A stretch of DNA of 64,000 nt from Streptomyces roseifaciens (GTDB lineage: Bacteria; Actinomycetota; Actinomycetes; Streptomycetales; Streptomycetaceae). The position numbers and the translations under genes were made by a program. The stretch covers positions 3,049,218-3,113,217 of the forward strand of contig NZ_LNBE01000004.1 of the NCBI RefSeq assembly GCF_001445655.1, read 5' to 3'. How positions within the stretch are numbered: position 1 is the first letter of the stretch; every line of letters starts with the position of its first letter. The notes beneath the pieces were generated by a model. The model made no database searches. It had not been told where the DNA came from and saw nothing but the letters and a program-made list of their open reading frames with translations. This document shows, in pieces, positions 11,016-19,776 of this stretch.

Positions 11016-11438
11016 CCATAACGGTTCGGAAAACGGGAAATGGTCCGGGAGGGCGTGCGCGGGGGCCGTGAAGAGCGGGGGGCGAGGGTCACGATGACCT
11101 TAGTGATATGCCTTTGGCATATGCGTGGGAGAGAAATTCCCTGATGGTTGCCAAGACGGTCCGGGCGTGGAAGGCTGCGAGGCAACGGATGATCTCCACG
11201 CCCCTCCGGGCCCCGGCCGTGCCGGCGCCGCGCATTGACCGCCGCGCCCCCCGGGACGCCCGCGGATACGGGGTGTGATCGTGTTGACCGTCAAACTTTT
11301 TGGTGAGACTCTGGAAGCCCCGCGCACCTTAGCTGTTTGGCATTGAAGACTGCAGTAGCGATGGCAGACACCGCGGGTGCGAATCCCTCACGACCCACAC
11401 CGCTTCGGTCGGTCACTCAGTGTGGAGGACCATCCATC
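11016..11438. other. 423-bp intergenic region with palindrome and candidate promoter
   Basis: No convincing protein gene. Contents: a 17-bp palindrome ATATGCC-TTT-GGCATAT (11106-11122); a 44-codon ATG frame (11144-11278) with poor initiation context; and TTGACC (11284-11289), 17 nt, then GACTCT (11307-11312), a plausible promoter for the small protein at 11439. The TTGACCGTCAA at 11284-11294 is itself palindromic. The region is locally richer in A+T than its flanks, suggesting regulatory DNA or an untranslated leader. Confidence 0.5.
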
Positions 11439-11645
11439 ATGGCAAAGGCGCTTCTCGGTTACGTCGGCGGCTCCGACCCCCGAGTCCTCGCCGAGATGCG
11501 ACGGCTTCAGCAGCGTGTCCAGGACCTCGAATCCGAGCTCATCCGGATGCAGGCCGAGAATGACGCGCTGTCTGCCGCCGCTCACCACGGCGACTCGCTG
11601 CTCGACAGCATCGACGTTTCCCAGGCGGAGCCTGCGCTCGCCTGA
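11439..11645 (+). CDS. small conserved coiled-coil protein of unknown function
   Basis: Frame of 68 aa beginning MAKALLGYVGGSDPRVLAEM. GGAGG lies about 10 nt before ATG 11439. Residues ~15-45 form a predicted amphipathic coiled coil (RVLAEMRRLQQRVQDLESEL), followed by an acidic tail. A nearly identical protein sits upstream of smc in other streptomycetes, as I recall, so it is conserved and probably real. No enzymatic motif is visible. It is followed by a strong hairpin terminator, so it is a single-gene unit. A longer in-frame start at 11337 is possible but has poor codon usage. Confidence 0.8.
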   Translation: MAKALLGYVGGSDPRVLAEMRRLQQRVQDLESELIRMQAENDALSAAAHHGDSLLDSIDVSQAEPALA

Positions 11646-11702
11646 CCGGAGGCCCTGCCCCGGGGGCCGGTCGGGCTGCACTGTCAGCCGCTTGAGAGTT
11701 GC

Positions 11703-11724
11703 AAGGGACGCTTCGGCGTCCCTT
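11703..11724 (+). terminator. Hairpin terminator after small coiled-coil gene
   Basis: Perfect 9-bp stem AAGGGACGC / GCGTCCCTT closed by a TTCG tetraloop (11712-11715) and followed by CGTCATTTC. It lies 57 nt after the stop at 11645. A UUCG loop on a G/C stem is a classic stable terminator hairpin. Confidence 0.8.
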
Positions 11725-11914
11725 CGTCATTTCAGATCATCGTATCGTCGTGGTGTTTCCCAGCGGTTGCGGCTATTTTTTCCCACTTTTCGGTGCGCCC
11801 CTAACGACTGATGTGCCCTGCCCCTTCCCAGGTGAAACCAATTGAAGGGCGCGGCACGCCAGCATGCCGTCCGGGGCGGCTCCCGTAGAGGCCCGGCCGG
11901 TAGAGTCCTTCCGC

Positions 11915-14900
11915 GTGCACCTCAAGAGCCTGACCCTGCGGGGGTTCAAATCCTTCGCCTCCGCGACGACCCTGCGCTTCGAGCCCGGGATCACCTGCGT
12001 CGTGGGGCCCAACGGCTCCGGCAAGTCCAATGTCGTCGACGCCCTGTCCTGGGTCATGGGCGAGCAGGGGGCCAAGTCCCTGCGCGGCGGCAAGATGGAA
12101 GACGTGATCTTCGCCGGGACGACCGGCCGCCCGCCGCTGGGCCGCGCCGAGGTCTCCCTCACGATCGACAACTCCGACGGAGCCCTGCCGATCGACTACT
12201 CCGAGGTCACCATCACGCGGATCATGTTCCGCAACGGCGGCAGCGAGTACCAGCTCAACGGCGACACCTGCCGGCTGCTCGACATCCAGGAACTGCTCTC
12301 GGACTCCGGCATCGGCCGCGAGATGCACGTGATCGTCGGCCAGGGCCAGCTCGACTCCGTGCTGCACGCCGACCCCGCCGGTCGCCGCGCCTTCATCGAG
12401 GAGGCGGCGGGCGTCCTCAAGCACCGCAAGCGCAAGGAGAAGGCGCTGCGGAAACTCGACGCGATGCGCGCGAACCTCGCCCGCGTCCAGGACCTCACCG
12501 ACGAGCTCCGGCGGCAGCTCAAGCCGCTCGGCCGGCAGGCGGCCGTCGCGCGCCGCGCCGCCGTCATCCAGGCCGACCTGCGCGACGCCCGCCTGCGGCT
12601 CCTCGCCGACGACCTCGTCGCCCTCCGGGAGGCGCTGCGGGCAGAGCTCGCCGACGAGGCCGCCCTCAAGGCCCGCAAGGACGGCGCCGAGGCCGAGCTC
12701 AAGGCCGCCCTGCAGCGTGAGGCGGCCCTGGAGGAGCAGGTGCGCACGCTCGCCCCGCGCCTGGCCACCGCCCAGCAGACCTGGTACGAGCTCTCGCGCC
12801 TCGCCGAGCGCGTGCGCGGCACGGTCGGACTCGCCGACGCCCGCGTCACGAGCGCCACCTCCGCCCCCGCCGAGGAGCGGCGCGGCCGCGACCCGGAGGA
12901 CCTGGAGCGCGAGGCGGCCCGCGTCCGCGAGCAGGAAGCCGAACTCGAGGCCGCCCTGGAGGCGGCGAGCCGGGCCCTGGAGGACACCACCGAGCACCGT
13001 GCGGCCCTGGAGCGGCAGCTCGCGGAGGAAGAGCGCCGCCTGCGTGACGCCGCCCGCGCCATTGCCGACCACCGTGAGGAGCTCGCCCGGCTTCAGGGCC
13101 GCGTCACCGCCGCCCGCGGCCGGGCGGCCTCCGCGCAGGCCGAGATCGACCGGCTGGCCGCCGCCCGTGACGAGGCCCGGGAGCGGGCGGCCGCCGCCCA
13201 GGAGGAGTACGAGCGGCAGCAGGCCGAGGTCGAGGGGCTCGACGCGGGGGACGCCGAGCTGGCCGGCCGGCACGAGGCCGCCAAGCAGGAACTCGCCGCC
13301 GCGGAAGCCGCACTGACCGAGGCGCGCGAGGAGGCGACCGCCACCGAACGCCGCCGCGCGGCGACCGGCGCCCGCCGCGACGCGCTTGCCCTGGGCCTGC
13401 GCCGCAAGGACGGCACGGGGGCGCTGCTGGCGGCGCAGGATCGTTTGTCCGGGCTGCTGGGCCCGGCGGCCGAACTGCTGACCGTCGCTCCCGGCTACGA
13501 ACTGCCCGTCGCGGCCGCCCTGGGCGCCGCGGCGGACGCACTCGCCGTCACCGACACCGCCACGGCGGCCGAAGCACTGCGGCTGCTGCGCAAGCAGGAC
13601 GCGGGGCGGGCGGCGCTCGTCGTGGCACGGGGCCTGGAGCGCGGCGCGGCAGCGGCCTGCGCACCGGGCCCCGTGCAGCCGCCCGCACGGGGCGGAGCGA
13701 ACACCGCCCCATGCGGCCCCCGCCCCGCCCTCGAACTCGTCGACGGGCCCACCCCCGTCCTCGACGCCGTGCGTGCACTCCTGCGCGACGTCGTGGTCGT
13801 CCCGACGCTGGAGGACGCCGAGGAACTGGTCGGCGAACGGCCCGGGGCCGTCGCCGTCACCGCCGAGGGCGACCTGCTCGGGGCCCACTTCGCGCAGGGC
13901 GGCTCCGGCGGCGCGCCGAGCCTCCTGGAGGTCCAGGCCGCCGTCGACGAGGCCACCGCCGAACTGGCCGACCTGGACGCACGGTGCGACGGCCTGCAGG
14001 CGGCCCAGCACGCCGCGGCCGCACGGCGCGCGGAGTGCGCCGCCCGCGTGGAGGAACTGGCGTCCCTGCGCAGCGCGGCCGACCGGGAGAAGTCCCAGGT
14101 CGCCCAGGCCCTCGGGCGGCTCGCCGGGCAGGCGCGCGCGGCGGCCGACGAGGCCGGCCGGACGGCCGCGGCCGTGGCCCGTGCCGAGGAAGCCCTCGCG
14201 CGGGCCGGCGAGGAGGCCGAGGAGCTGGCCGAGCGCCTGGCCGTCGCCGAGGAGTCCGCCCCGGCCGAGGGCGACGGGGAGCCCGACACCTCCGTACGGG
14301 ACCGGCTCGCCGCGGACGGCGCCAACGCCCGGCAGACCGAGATGGAGGCGCGCCTCCAGGTCCGTACGCACGAGGAGCGCGTCAAGGCCCTCGCGGGACG
14401 GGCGGACGGCCTGGACCGGGCGGCCCGCGCCGAGCGCGAGGCACGGGCCCGCGCGGAGCGGCGCCGCGCCAGGCTGCAGCACGAGGCCCGCGTCGCCGCG
14501 GCCGTCGCGTCGGGGGCCCGGCAGCTCCTCGCGCACGTCGAGGTCTCCCTCGTGCGCGCCGACGAGGAGAAGCGGAGCGCCGAGGAGGCGAAGGGCGCCC
14601 GGGAGCGCGACCTGGCGGCCGAACGCAACCGGGGCCGCGAGCTGAAGAGCGAGCTGGACAAGCTCACCGACACGGTGCACAAGGGCGAGGTGCTCGGCGC
14701 GGAGAAGCGGCTGCGCATCGAGCAGCTGGAGGCCAGGGCCCTGGAGGAGCTCGGCGTCGAACCCGCGGGCCTGGTCGCGGAGTACGGGCCGGACCAGCCC
14801 GTACCGCCGTCCCCGCCGGCCGAGGGCGAGGAGCTGCCGGAGGACCCGGACCACCCCAGGAACCGCCCCGTGCGGTACGTACGGGCGGAGCAGGAGAAGC

Positions 14901-15526
14901 GGCTCCGTGCCGCCGAGCGCGCCTATCAGCAGCTGGGCAAGGTCAATCCGCTGGCGCTGGAGGAGTTCGCGGCGCTGGAGGAGCGGCACAAGTTCCTCTC
15001 CGAGCAGCTGGAGGACCTCAAGAAGACCCGCAGCGACCTGCTCCAGGTCGTCAAGGACGTCGACAAGCGCGTCGAAGAGGTCTTCACGGAGGCGTACCGG
15101 GACACGGCCCGGGAGTTCGAGGGCGTCTTCTCCCGCCTCTTCCCCGGCGGCGAGGGGCGGCTCGTCCTCACCGACCCGGACGACATGCTGGCCACCGGTG
15201 TGGACGTCGAGGCGCGGCCGCCGGGCAAGAAGGTCAAGCGCCTGTCGCTGCTGTCGGGCGGGGAGCGCTCGCTGACGGCGGTGGCGCTGCTGGTCGCGAT
15301 CTTCAAGGCGCGGCCGAGCCCGTTCTACGTGATGGACGAGGTCGAGGCGGCGCTGGACGACACCAACCTCCAGCGGCTGATCGGGATCATGAGGGAGCTC
15401 CAGGAGAGTTCGCAGCTGATCGTGATCACGCACCAGAAGCGGACGATGGAGGTCGCCGACGCGCTCTACGGCGTCTCGATGCAGGGCGACGGCGTCTCGA
15501 AGGTGATCAGCCAGCGACTGCGTTGA
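11915..15526 (+). CDS. smc: chromosome segregation protein SMC
   Basis: Condensin-like ATPase of 1203 aa that compacts and segregates chromosomes, acting with ScpA/ScpB. Walker A GPNGSGKSN is at ~31. Two long coiled-coil arms flank a central hinge (~500-690). Near the C-terminus are LLSGGERS (ABC signature, ~1115) and Walker B FYVMDEVEAALDD (~1140). The start is GTG 11915, product MHLKSLTLRGFKSF, as in other actinobacteria. There is no Shine-Dalgarno sequence; TAGAGT at 11901-11906 would place transcription at or near the GTG, so a leaderless mRNA is likely. Residues ~569-600 of the hinge are encoded by copies of the CCGCAYGGGGC repeat and look like a lineage-specific insertion. Confidence 0.97.
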   Translation: MHLKSLTLRGFKSFASATTLRFEPGITCVVGPNGSGKSNVVDALSWVMGEQGAKSLRGGKMEDVIFAGTTGRPPLGRAEVSLTIDNSDGALPIDYSEVTITRIMFRNGGSEYQLNGDTCRLLDIQELLSDSGIGREMHVIVGQGQLDSVLHADPAGRRAFIEEAAGVLKHRKRKEKALRKLDAMRANLARVQDLTDELRRQLKPLGRQAAVARRAAVIQADLRDARLRLLADDLVALREALRAELADEAALKARKDGAEAELKAALQREAALEEQVRTLAPRLATAQQTWYELSRLAERVRGTVGLADARVTSATSAPAEERRGRDPEDLEREAARVREQEAELEAALEAASRALEDTTEHRAALERQLAEEERRLRDAARAIADHREELARLQGRVTAARGRAASAQAEIDRLAAARDEARERAAAAQEEYERQQAEVEGLDAGDAELAGRHEAAKQELAAAEAALTEAREEATATERRRAATGARRDALALGLRRKDGTGALLAAQDRLSGLLGPAAELLTVAPGYELPVAAALGAAADALAVTDTATAAEALRLLRKQDAGRAALVVARGLERGAAAACAPGPVQPPARGGANTAPCGPRPALELVDGPTPVLDAVRALLRDVVVVPTLEDAEELVGERPGAVAVTAEGDLLGAHFAQGGSGGAPSLLEVQAAVDEATAELADLDARCDGLQAAQHAAAARRAECAARVEELASLRSAADREKSQVAQALGRLAGQARAAADEAGRTAAAVARAEEALARAGEEAEELAERLAVAEESAPAEGDGEPDTSVRDRLAADGANARQTEMEARLQVRTHEERVKALAGRADGLDRAARAEREARARAERRRARLQHEARVAAAVASGARQLLAHVEVSLVRADEEKRSAEEAKGARERDLAAERNRGRELKSELDKLTDTVHKGEVLGAEKRLRIEQLEARALEELGVEPAGLVAEYGPDQPVPPSPPAEGEELPEDPDHPRNRPVRYVRAEQEKRLRAAERAYQQLGKVNPLALEEFAALEERHKFLSEQLEDLKKTRSDLLQVVKDVDKRVEEVFTEAYRDTAREFEGVFSRLFPGGEGRLVLTDPDDMLATGVDVEARPPGKKVKRLSLLSGGERSLTAVALLVAIFKARPSPFYVMDEVEAALDDTNLQRLIGIMRELQESSQLIVITHQKRTMEVADALYGVSMQGDGVSKVISQRLR
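13623..13716. repeat. Copies of the CCGCAYGGGGC repeat inside smc
   Basis: Four core matches: 13623-13633 (TGGCACGGGGC), 13668-13678 (inverted, GCCCCGTGCAG), 13683-13693 (CCGCACGGGGC) and 13706-13716 (inverted, GCCCCATGCGG). The last two form an inverted repeat with 13-bp arms and one mismatch, about 23 bp apart. They encode the Cys/Pro/Gly-rich stretch APGPVQPPARGGANTAPCG in the SMC hinge. That composition is unlike the rest of the protein. Confidence 0.6.
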
Positions 15527-15750
15527 TCTTGTAATCGCGCAGTAGCGGCTTCACTTCTTCAAGTGTTGAACTCAACGTGTGGGAAGCCTCCTGGAAACTT
15601 CTTGGTTACGACCTATTGACTTAAGAAAATGAAGACATAGGGTCTGCAGCGTTGCTAATACCTTCAAGTGGTGGGCCCCCAAGTCCTGTGCCCCACTTGA
15701 AGTGCCAGCCCCCCACGCCCGGCAGTGCCGCCGGGCCTCAGGAGTACACG
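15527..15750 (+). promoter_or_regulatory. glcP promoter and leader with repeated CTTCAAGTG elements
   Basis: Markedly A+T-rich for this genome. A sigma70-like promoter candidate is TTGACT (15616-15621), 16 nt, TAGGGT (15638-15643). The 9-mer CTTCAAGTG occurs at 15557-15565 and 15662-15670, and inverted (CACTTGAAG) at 15694-15702. The latter two are part of an inverted repeat CTTCAAGTGG (15662-15671) / CCACTTGAAG (15693-15702) in the presumed 5' leader. GTTGA-AC-TCAAC lies at 15565-15576. These are probably operator sites for a sugar-responsive regulator and/or a leader hairpin. Confidence 0.55.
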
Positions 15751-17169
15751 TTGACCAGCACTGCGACGGCGCAGGGGTCCGAGGGCCGCAAGGCCCAGCC
15801 GGATCACCTCGGCCATGTCATCTTCATCACCGCGGCCGCGGCCATGGGTGGCTTTCTCTTCGGCTACGACAGCTCCGTGATCAACGGCGCGGTCGAGGGC
15901 ATTCGCGGGAAGTACGACATCGGCTCCGCAGCCCTGGCCCAGGTCATCGCCATCGCCCTCATCGGCTGCGCGATCGGCGCCGCCACCGCGGGCCGGCTCG
16001 CGGACCGCATAGGCCGGATCCGCGTCATGCAGATCTCCGCGACGCTCTTCACGATCAGCGCCGTCGGCTCGGCCCTGCCGTTCGCCCTGTGGGACCTGGC
16101 GTTCTGGCGCGTCCTCGGCGGCATCGCCATCGGCATGGCCTCGGTCATCGGCCCGGCGTACATCGCCGAGGTCTCGCCGCCCGCCTACCGCGGCCGCCTC
16201 GGCTCCTTCCAGCAGGCCGCGATCGTCGTCGGCATCGCCGTCTCGCAGCTCGTCAACTGGGGCATCCTCAACCTCGCCGACGGCGACCAGCGCGGTCACC
16301 TCCTGGGCATCGAGGCCTGGCAGCTGATGCTCGGCGTCATGGTCGTCCCGGCCGTCCTCTACGGCCTGCTCTCCTTCGCGATCCCCGAGTCGCCCCGCTT
16401 CCTGATCTCCGTCGGCAAGATCGACAAGGCGAAGAGCGTGCTGGCCGACGTCGAGGGCCACACCGTCGACCTCGACAAGCGCGTGGCCGAGATCGAGCTG
16501 GCGATGCACAGCGAGGAGAAGTCCACCTTCAAGGACCTCCTCGGCGGCAAGGCGGGCTTCCTGCCCATCGTCTGGGTCGGCATCGGCCTGTCGGTCTTCC
16601 AGCAGCTCGTCGGCATCAACGTGGCCTTCTACTACTCGGCCACCCTCTGGCAGTCCGTCGGCATCGACCCGAGCGACTCCTTCCTGTACTCCTTCACGAC
16701 GTCGATCATCAACATCGTCGGCACCGTGATCGCGATGATCTTCGTCGACCGGGTCGGCCGCAAGCCGCTCGCCATCGTCGGCTCGGCCGGTATGGCCGTC
16801 TCCCTCGCCCTCGAGGCCTGGGCCTTCTCCGCGCAGGCCGGCGACGGCTCCCTGCCGACCGCACAGGGCACGGTCGCCCTCGTCGCGGCGCACGCCTTCG
16901 TGCTCTTCTTCGCGCTCTCGTGGGGCGTCGTGGTCTGGGTCTTCCTCGGCGAGATGTTCCCCAACCGCATCCGCGCCGCGGCACTCGGCGTTGCCGCCTC
17001 CGCCCAGTGGGTGGCCAACTGGGTCATCACCGCGAGCTTCCCGAGCCTGTCGGACTGGAACCTCTCCGGTACGTACGTCATCTACGCGGTCTTCGCCGTG
17101 CTCTCCATCCCCTTCGTGCTCAAGTACGTCAAGGAGACGAAGGGCAAGGCGTTGGAGGAGATGGGCTAA
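15751..17169 (+). CDS. glcP: glucose permease, MFS sugar-porter family
   Basis: Proton-sugar symporter of the major facilitator superfamily, 472 aa with twelve predicted membrane segments. Sugar-porter signatures are present: GFLFGYDSSVINGAV near TM1, GRLADRIGR after TM2, PAYIAEVSPPAYRGRLGS, PESPRFL, QQLVGINVAFYYS and DRVGRKPLA. It is very close to S. coelicolor GlcP, the main glucose uptake permease that feeds glucose kinase, which is the basis for the symbol. TTG 15751 has AGGAG about 7 nt upstream and gives the expected MTSTATAQ start. It stands alone between its own promoter and a very strong terminator. Confidence 0.9.
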   Translation: MTSTATAQGSEGRKAQPDHLGHVIFITAAAAMGGFLFGYDSSVINGAVEGIRGKYDIGSAALAQVIAIALIGCAIGAATAGRLADRIGRIRVMQISATLFTISAVGSALPFALWDLAFWRVLGGIAIGMASVIGPAYIAEVSPPAYRGRLGSFQQAAIVVGIAVSQLVNWGILNLADGDQRGHLLGIEAWQLMLGVMVVPAVLYGLLSFAIPESPRFLISVGKIDKAKSVLADVEGHTVDLDKRVAEIELAMHSEEKSTFKDLLGGKAGFLPIVWVGIGLSVFQQLVGINVAFYYSATLWQSVGIDPSDSFLYSFTTSIINIVGTVIAMIFVDRVGRKPLAIVGSAGMAVSLALEAWAFSAQAGDGSLPTAQGTVALVAAHAFVLFFALSWGVVVWVFLGEMFPNRIRAAALGVAASAQWVANWVITASFPSLSDWNLSGTYVIYAVFAVLSIPFVLKYVKETKGKALEEMG

Positions 17170-17192
17170 CCCCCCCCCGCCGCCCTCTCCTC

Positions 17193-17240
17193 AACAGGAC
17201 GCTGCCCCGGCTCACCGACGAGCCGGGGCAGCGTCCTGTT
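17193..17240 (+). terminator. Long perfect hairpin terminator after glcP
   Basis: A 21-bp perfect stem: the left arm 17193-17213 begins AACAGGACGCTG, the loop ACCGAC is 17214-17219, and the right arm 17220-17240 ends GCGTCCTGTT. It starts 24 nt after the glcP stop and is followed by TGCG. It should be a very efficient terminator. Confidence 0.9.
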
Positions 17241-18008
17241 TGCGTACGGGTGCGGGCGGGGCGGCGGCGTGGGGCGCGGCCCCGTGCGGTGGGGCGCGGG
17301 GCGCGGCCAGCTGCAACGGCGGGGACCGGCGGCCCCGTACGGGGCCGGGCCTAGTGCGCCGCGCTGTCACCGCGGGGCGCGCCCCATGCACGAAGCCGAG
17401 CCGTTGCTGAGGGGCGCCCCTCGGGTTCGCGGCCCGCCGCGCAGTCCCTCCTGCCGCCGCGCCGCGCAGCCGCAGCGCACGTGCCGGGCGGCGCTGGACC
17501 GACCTCAAGCAGGGCCGTACCGAAGCCGAGCCTTGCACGCGGCGTCCCGTCGATTCCCGGGCCGCAGCACACTCCCTCCCCGCCGCGGCGCTCAGCAGGC
17601 CCGGCGGCGCCGGACTGGCCTGTCGCGTCGGGTGCTGCTGCGTGCTTGCCCGTCGGTGCCGTACCTGCCTGCCGAGTGCTTCCCGTCGGCTTCCGGCAGG
17701 CCTCGTGCGCGCTTGCCTTCCGCCGCTGTGGTGCTCAGCCCCAACGCCGAGGCCCGGCGGTGCCGTACCGGCCTGCCTCGTCGGGTACTGCCGCGTGCTT
17801 CCCGTCGTTTCCGGCAGGCCTCACGCGCCGTTGTCTTCCGCCGCTGTGGTGCTCAGCCACAGCGCCGCGGACCGGCGGTGCCGTACCGCCCCGCAGCAGG
17901 CCCGTAGCGGCGGGACCACCCCGCGCCGCGCGGCCCGACGCGGCCCCACGCCGCCCCACGCCGCCCCGCGGCGCTACGCGCCCGGCGCACCGCTCGCCGC
18001 GAGGCGAA
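17241..18008. other. ~770-bp non-coding, repeat-rich gap between two terminators
   Basis: No credible gene. Open frames here have Arg/Pro/Ala-rich products, no ribosome-binding sites, and codon usage unlike the neighbours. The region lies between the glcP terminator and the terminator of the oppositely oriented permease gene. It contains CCGCAYGGGGC-type cores near 17279-17289 and 17381-17390. A 12-mer CGAAGCCGAGCC is repeated at 17391 and 17521, and a ~119-bp imperfect duplication is listed separately. It is probably a site of repeat accumulation in a convergent intergenic spacer. Confidence 0.6.
17676..17912. repeat. Imperfect tandem duplication, unit ~118-119 bp
   Basis: GTGCTTCCCGTCG begins at 17676 and again at 17795 (119 bp apart). 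TTCCGCCGCTGTGGTGCTCAG begins at 17718 and again at 17836 (118 bp). A third, more diverged partial copy precedes them: the segment beginning CCCGGCGGCGCC near 17608 aligns with CCCGGCGGTGCC near 17753. The duplication lies wholly in non-coding DNA. Confidence 0.65.
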
Positions 18009-18052
18009 AACGCGGGTGCCCCCACCGTCAGGACGGTGGGGGCACCCGCGTT
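18009..18052 (-). terminator. Hairpin terminator of the NCS1 permease gene
   Basis: A 21-bp arm pair: 18009-18029 (AACGCGGGTGCC...) and 18032-18052 (...GGCACCCGCGTT), almost without a loop. It lies 21 bp beyond the permease stop on the minus strand. With the glcP terminator 770 bp away, it insulates the two convergent genes. Confidence 0.85.
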
Positions 18053-18072
18053 CGGCTAGCGGCGGCGGCGCG

Positions 18073-19557
18073 TCAGGCGCCGACCTTCACGCGCTCCTCG
18101 TCGCCGGCGGCGGCACCCGCGGCGTCCGCCGCGGCAACCTCGCGCGGCACCGGCAGCACGGCCATGATCAGCGCAGAGATGGCGATCGTGGCGGCCCAGC
18201 CCAGCCCGTACTTGCCGACGAACGTCGAGGCCAGCGGACCGGTGAACCAGTCGCACTTGGTGAAGCAGATGCCCGCGGCCAGCGCGACGGTCCAGGCCGT
18301 CATCGCCTGCCAGCAGAAGCCGCCCACGTACCAGTAGCGGCTGGTGCGGCCGGTGTCCATCAGCGCCTCCGCGTCGTAGCGCACGGCGCGGGCCTTGCGG
18401 CGCGCCATGTCGACCGTGTAGACGCCGATCCAGGCGGAGAAGGAGACCGCGAGCAGGATCAGGAAGGTGATGAAGGAGCTGAGGAAGCTCTTCGCGACCA
18501 GCATCAGCAGCAGGCCGCCGACCAGCGAGATGATGGCGTTGATGCTGACGGCCATGGCACGGGGCAGCTTCACGCCCATGGTCTGGGCGGTGAAACCGGC
18601 CGAGTACATCGAGAGGCTGTTGATCAGCAGCATGCCGACGATGGCGGTGATCAGGTACGGCACGGCCAGCCAGGTCGGCAGGATGTCGCCGAGGAAGGAG
18701 ACCGGGTCCGGCGCGTCGGCCAGGCCCGGGGTGGCGACGGCCATGACGGCGCCCATCAGGACCATGGGGACCATCACGACGCCCGCACCGGAGACCGTGG
18801 CGGTGACGATCTTCTTGCCGGACGCGGCGTGCGGCAGGTAGCGCGCGAAGTCGGGGCCGGTGGGGACCCAGCTGATGCCGCCGGCGGCGATGGTGCCGAT
18901 GCCGGCGATCATCATCGCGGTGGTGCCGGCCGGCTTCGAGAAGACCTCGTCCCACTTGATGTTGGCGATCAGGTAGCCCAGCACCAGGACGCTGAAGACG
19001 CCGAAGAGGTACGTCGACCACTTGTTGCACACGTTCAGCGCCTTGCGCCCCATGCCGCTCACGAGGAACGTGCAGGCGACGAAGGCGAAGAGCGTGATGA
19101 CGATCAGCGCGGTGTTGCTCTTGACGCCGAGGAGCAGGTCGAGAACGGTCAGCACCGCGTAGGCGCCGGTGACCGCGTTGATCGTCTCCCAGCCGAAGCG
19201 GGCGACCCACAGGATCGCGCCGGGGAAGAGGTTGCCGCGGACGCCGAACGTCGCGCGGGAGAGCATCGCGCCGGGCGCGCCGCCCCACTTTCCGGAGACC
19301 GACAGGACGCCGACCATGCCGAACGACGCGAGCGCGGCGCAGGCGGCGACGATCAGGACCTGCCAGAAGTTCAGTTCGTTGAAGACCACCAGGGCGGCGC
19401 CCATGGTGAGCAGCAGCACGCTGATGTTGGCGGCGACCCAGGTCGGGATGAGCTCACGGACCCGGCCGTGTCGCTCGTGATCCGGAACGGGCTCGATGCC
19501 GCGGGTCTCTATCGCGCCGCCGGATTCGGCGGTGGACAGGTTGGACGCGTTGTCCAT
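18073..19557 (-). CDS. NCS1-family purine/cytosine permease (CodB-like)
   Basis: Integral membrane transporter of 494 aa with about twelve hydrophobic segments. It starts MDNASNLSTAESGG, followed by a soluble segment ending RVRELIPTWVAANISV, where the first membrane helix begins. Features of nucleobase:cation symporter-1 proteins include WGGAPGAMLSRATFGVRGN in the N-terminal third and WVPTGPDFARYLPHA in the middle. Substrates of this family are cytosine, purines, allantoin, hydantoin or thiamine; which one applies here cannot be read. The start at 19557 (ATG) has GGAG about 8 nt upstream. It is divergent from ftsY, with an A+T-rich promoter region between (19558-19776). Confidence 0.88.
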   Translation of the reverse strand: MDNASNLSTAESGGAIETRGIEPVPDHERHGRVRELIPTWVAANISVLLLTMGAALVVFNELNFWQVLIVAACAALASFGMVGVLSVSGKWGGAPGAMLSRATFGVRGNLFPGAILWVARFGWETINAVTGAYAVLTVLDLLLGVKSNTALIVITLFAFVACTFLVSGMGRKALNVCNKWSTYLFGVFSVLVLGYLIANIKWDEVFSKPAGTTAMMIAGIGTIAAGGISWVPTGPDFARYLPHAASGKKIVTATVSGAGVVMVPMVLMGAVMAVATPGLADAPDPVSFLGDILPTWLAVPYLITAIVGMLLINSLSMYSAGFTAQTMGVKLPRAMAVSINAIISLVGGLLLMLVAKSFLSSFITFLILLAVSFSAWIGVYTVDMARRKARAVRYDAEALMDTGRTSRYWYVGGFCWQAMTAWTVALAAGICFTKCDWFTGPLASTFVGKYGLGWAATIAISALIMAVLPVPREVAAADAAGAAAGDEERVKVGA

Positions 19558-19776
19558 GTGGGGGGCTCCGTGCGGGTGAAGCGGGGCGGGAAGCCGGGCA
19601 GAAAAGGTCTTTGGGGACTCTACGCGCGTCGCACAGCCCCACGCCATCGTACTTTGCTCCAAGTTTAGGCTTTTAGTGCCATTGGTCCTTGTCGCAATCT
19701 CCAAAGGCGCACGTCACCGGCGACGTCGCCGGCGAGGCCGCCTCTCGGGGCCGCGGTGTCCGATACTGGGGGCGTT

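Noticed and set aside
11144..11278. 44-codon ATG frame upstream of the small coiled-coil gene
   Set aside because: Shine-Dalgarno-like purines are too far from the ATG, the product is basic and Pro-rich with no recognised relative, and the region reads better as regulatory.
11801..15433. Very long open frame antisense to smc (1210 codons)
   Set aside because: Same compositional artefact; smc has all its motifs on the plus strand, and the antisense product is low-complexity.
17269..18059. Overlapping open frames of ~190-230 codons in the gap after glcP
   Set aside because: Arg/Pro/Ala-rich products, no ribosome-binding site, wrong third-position bias, and the sequence is a degenerate repeat between terminators.
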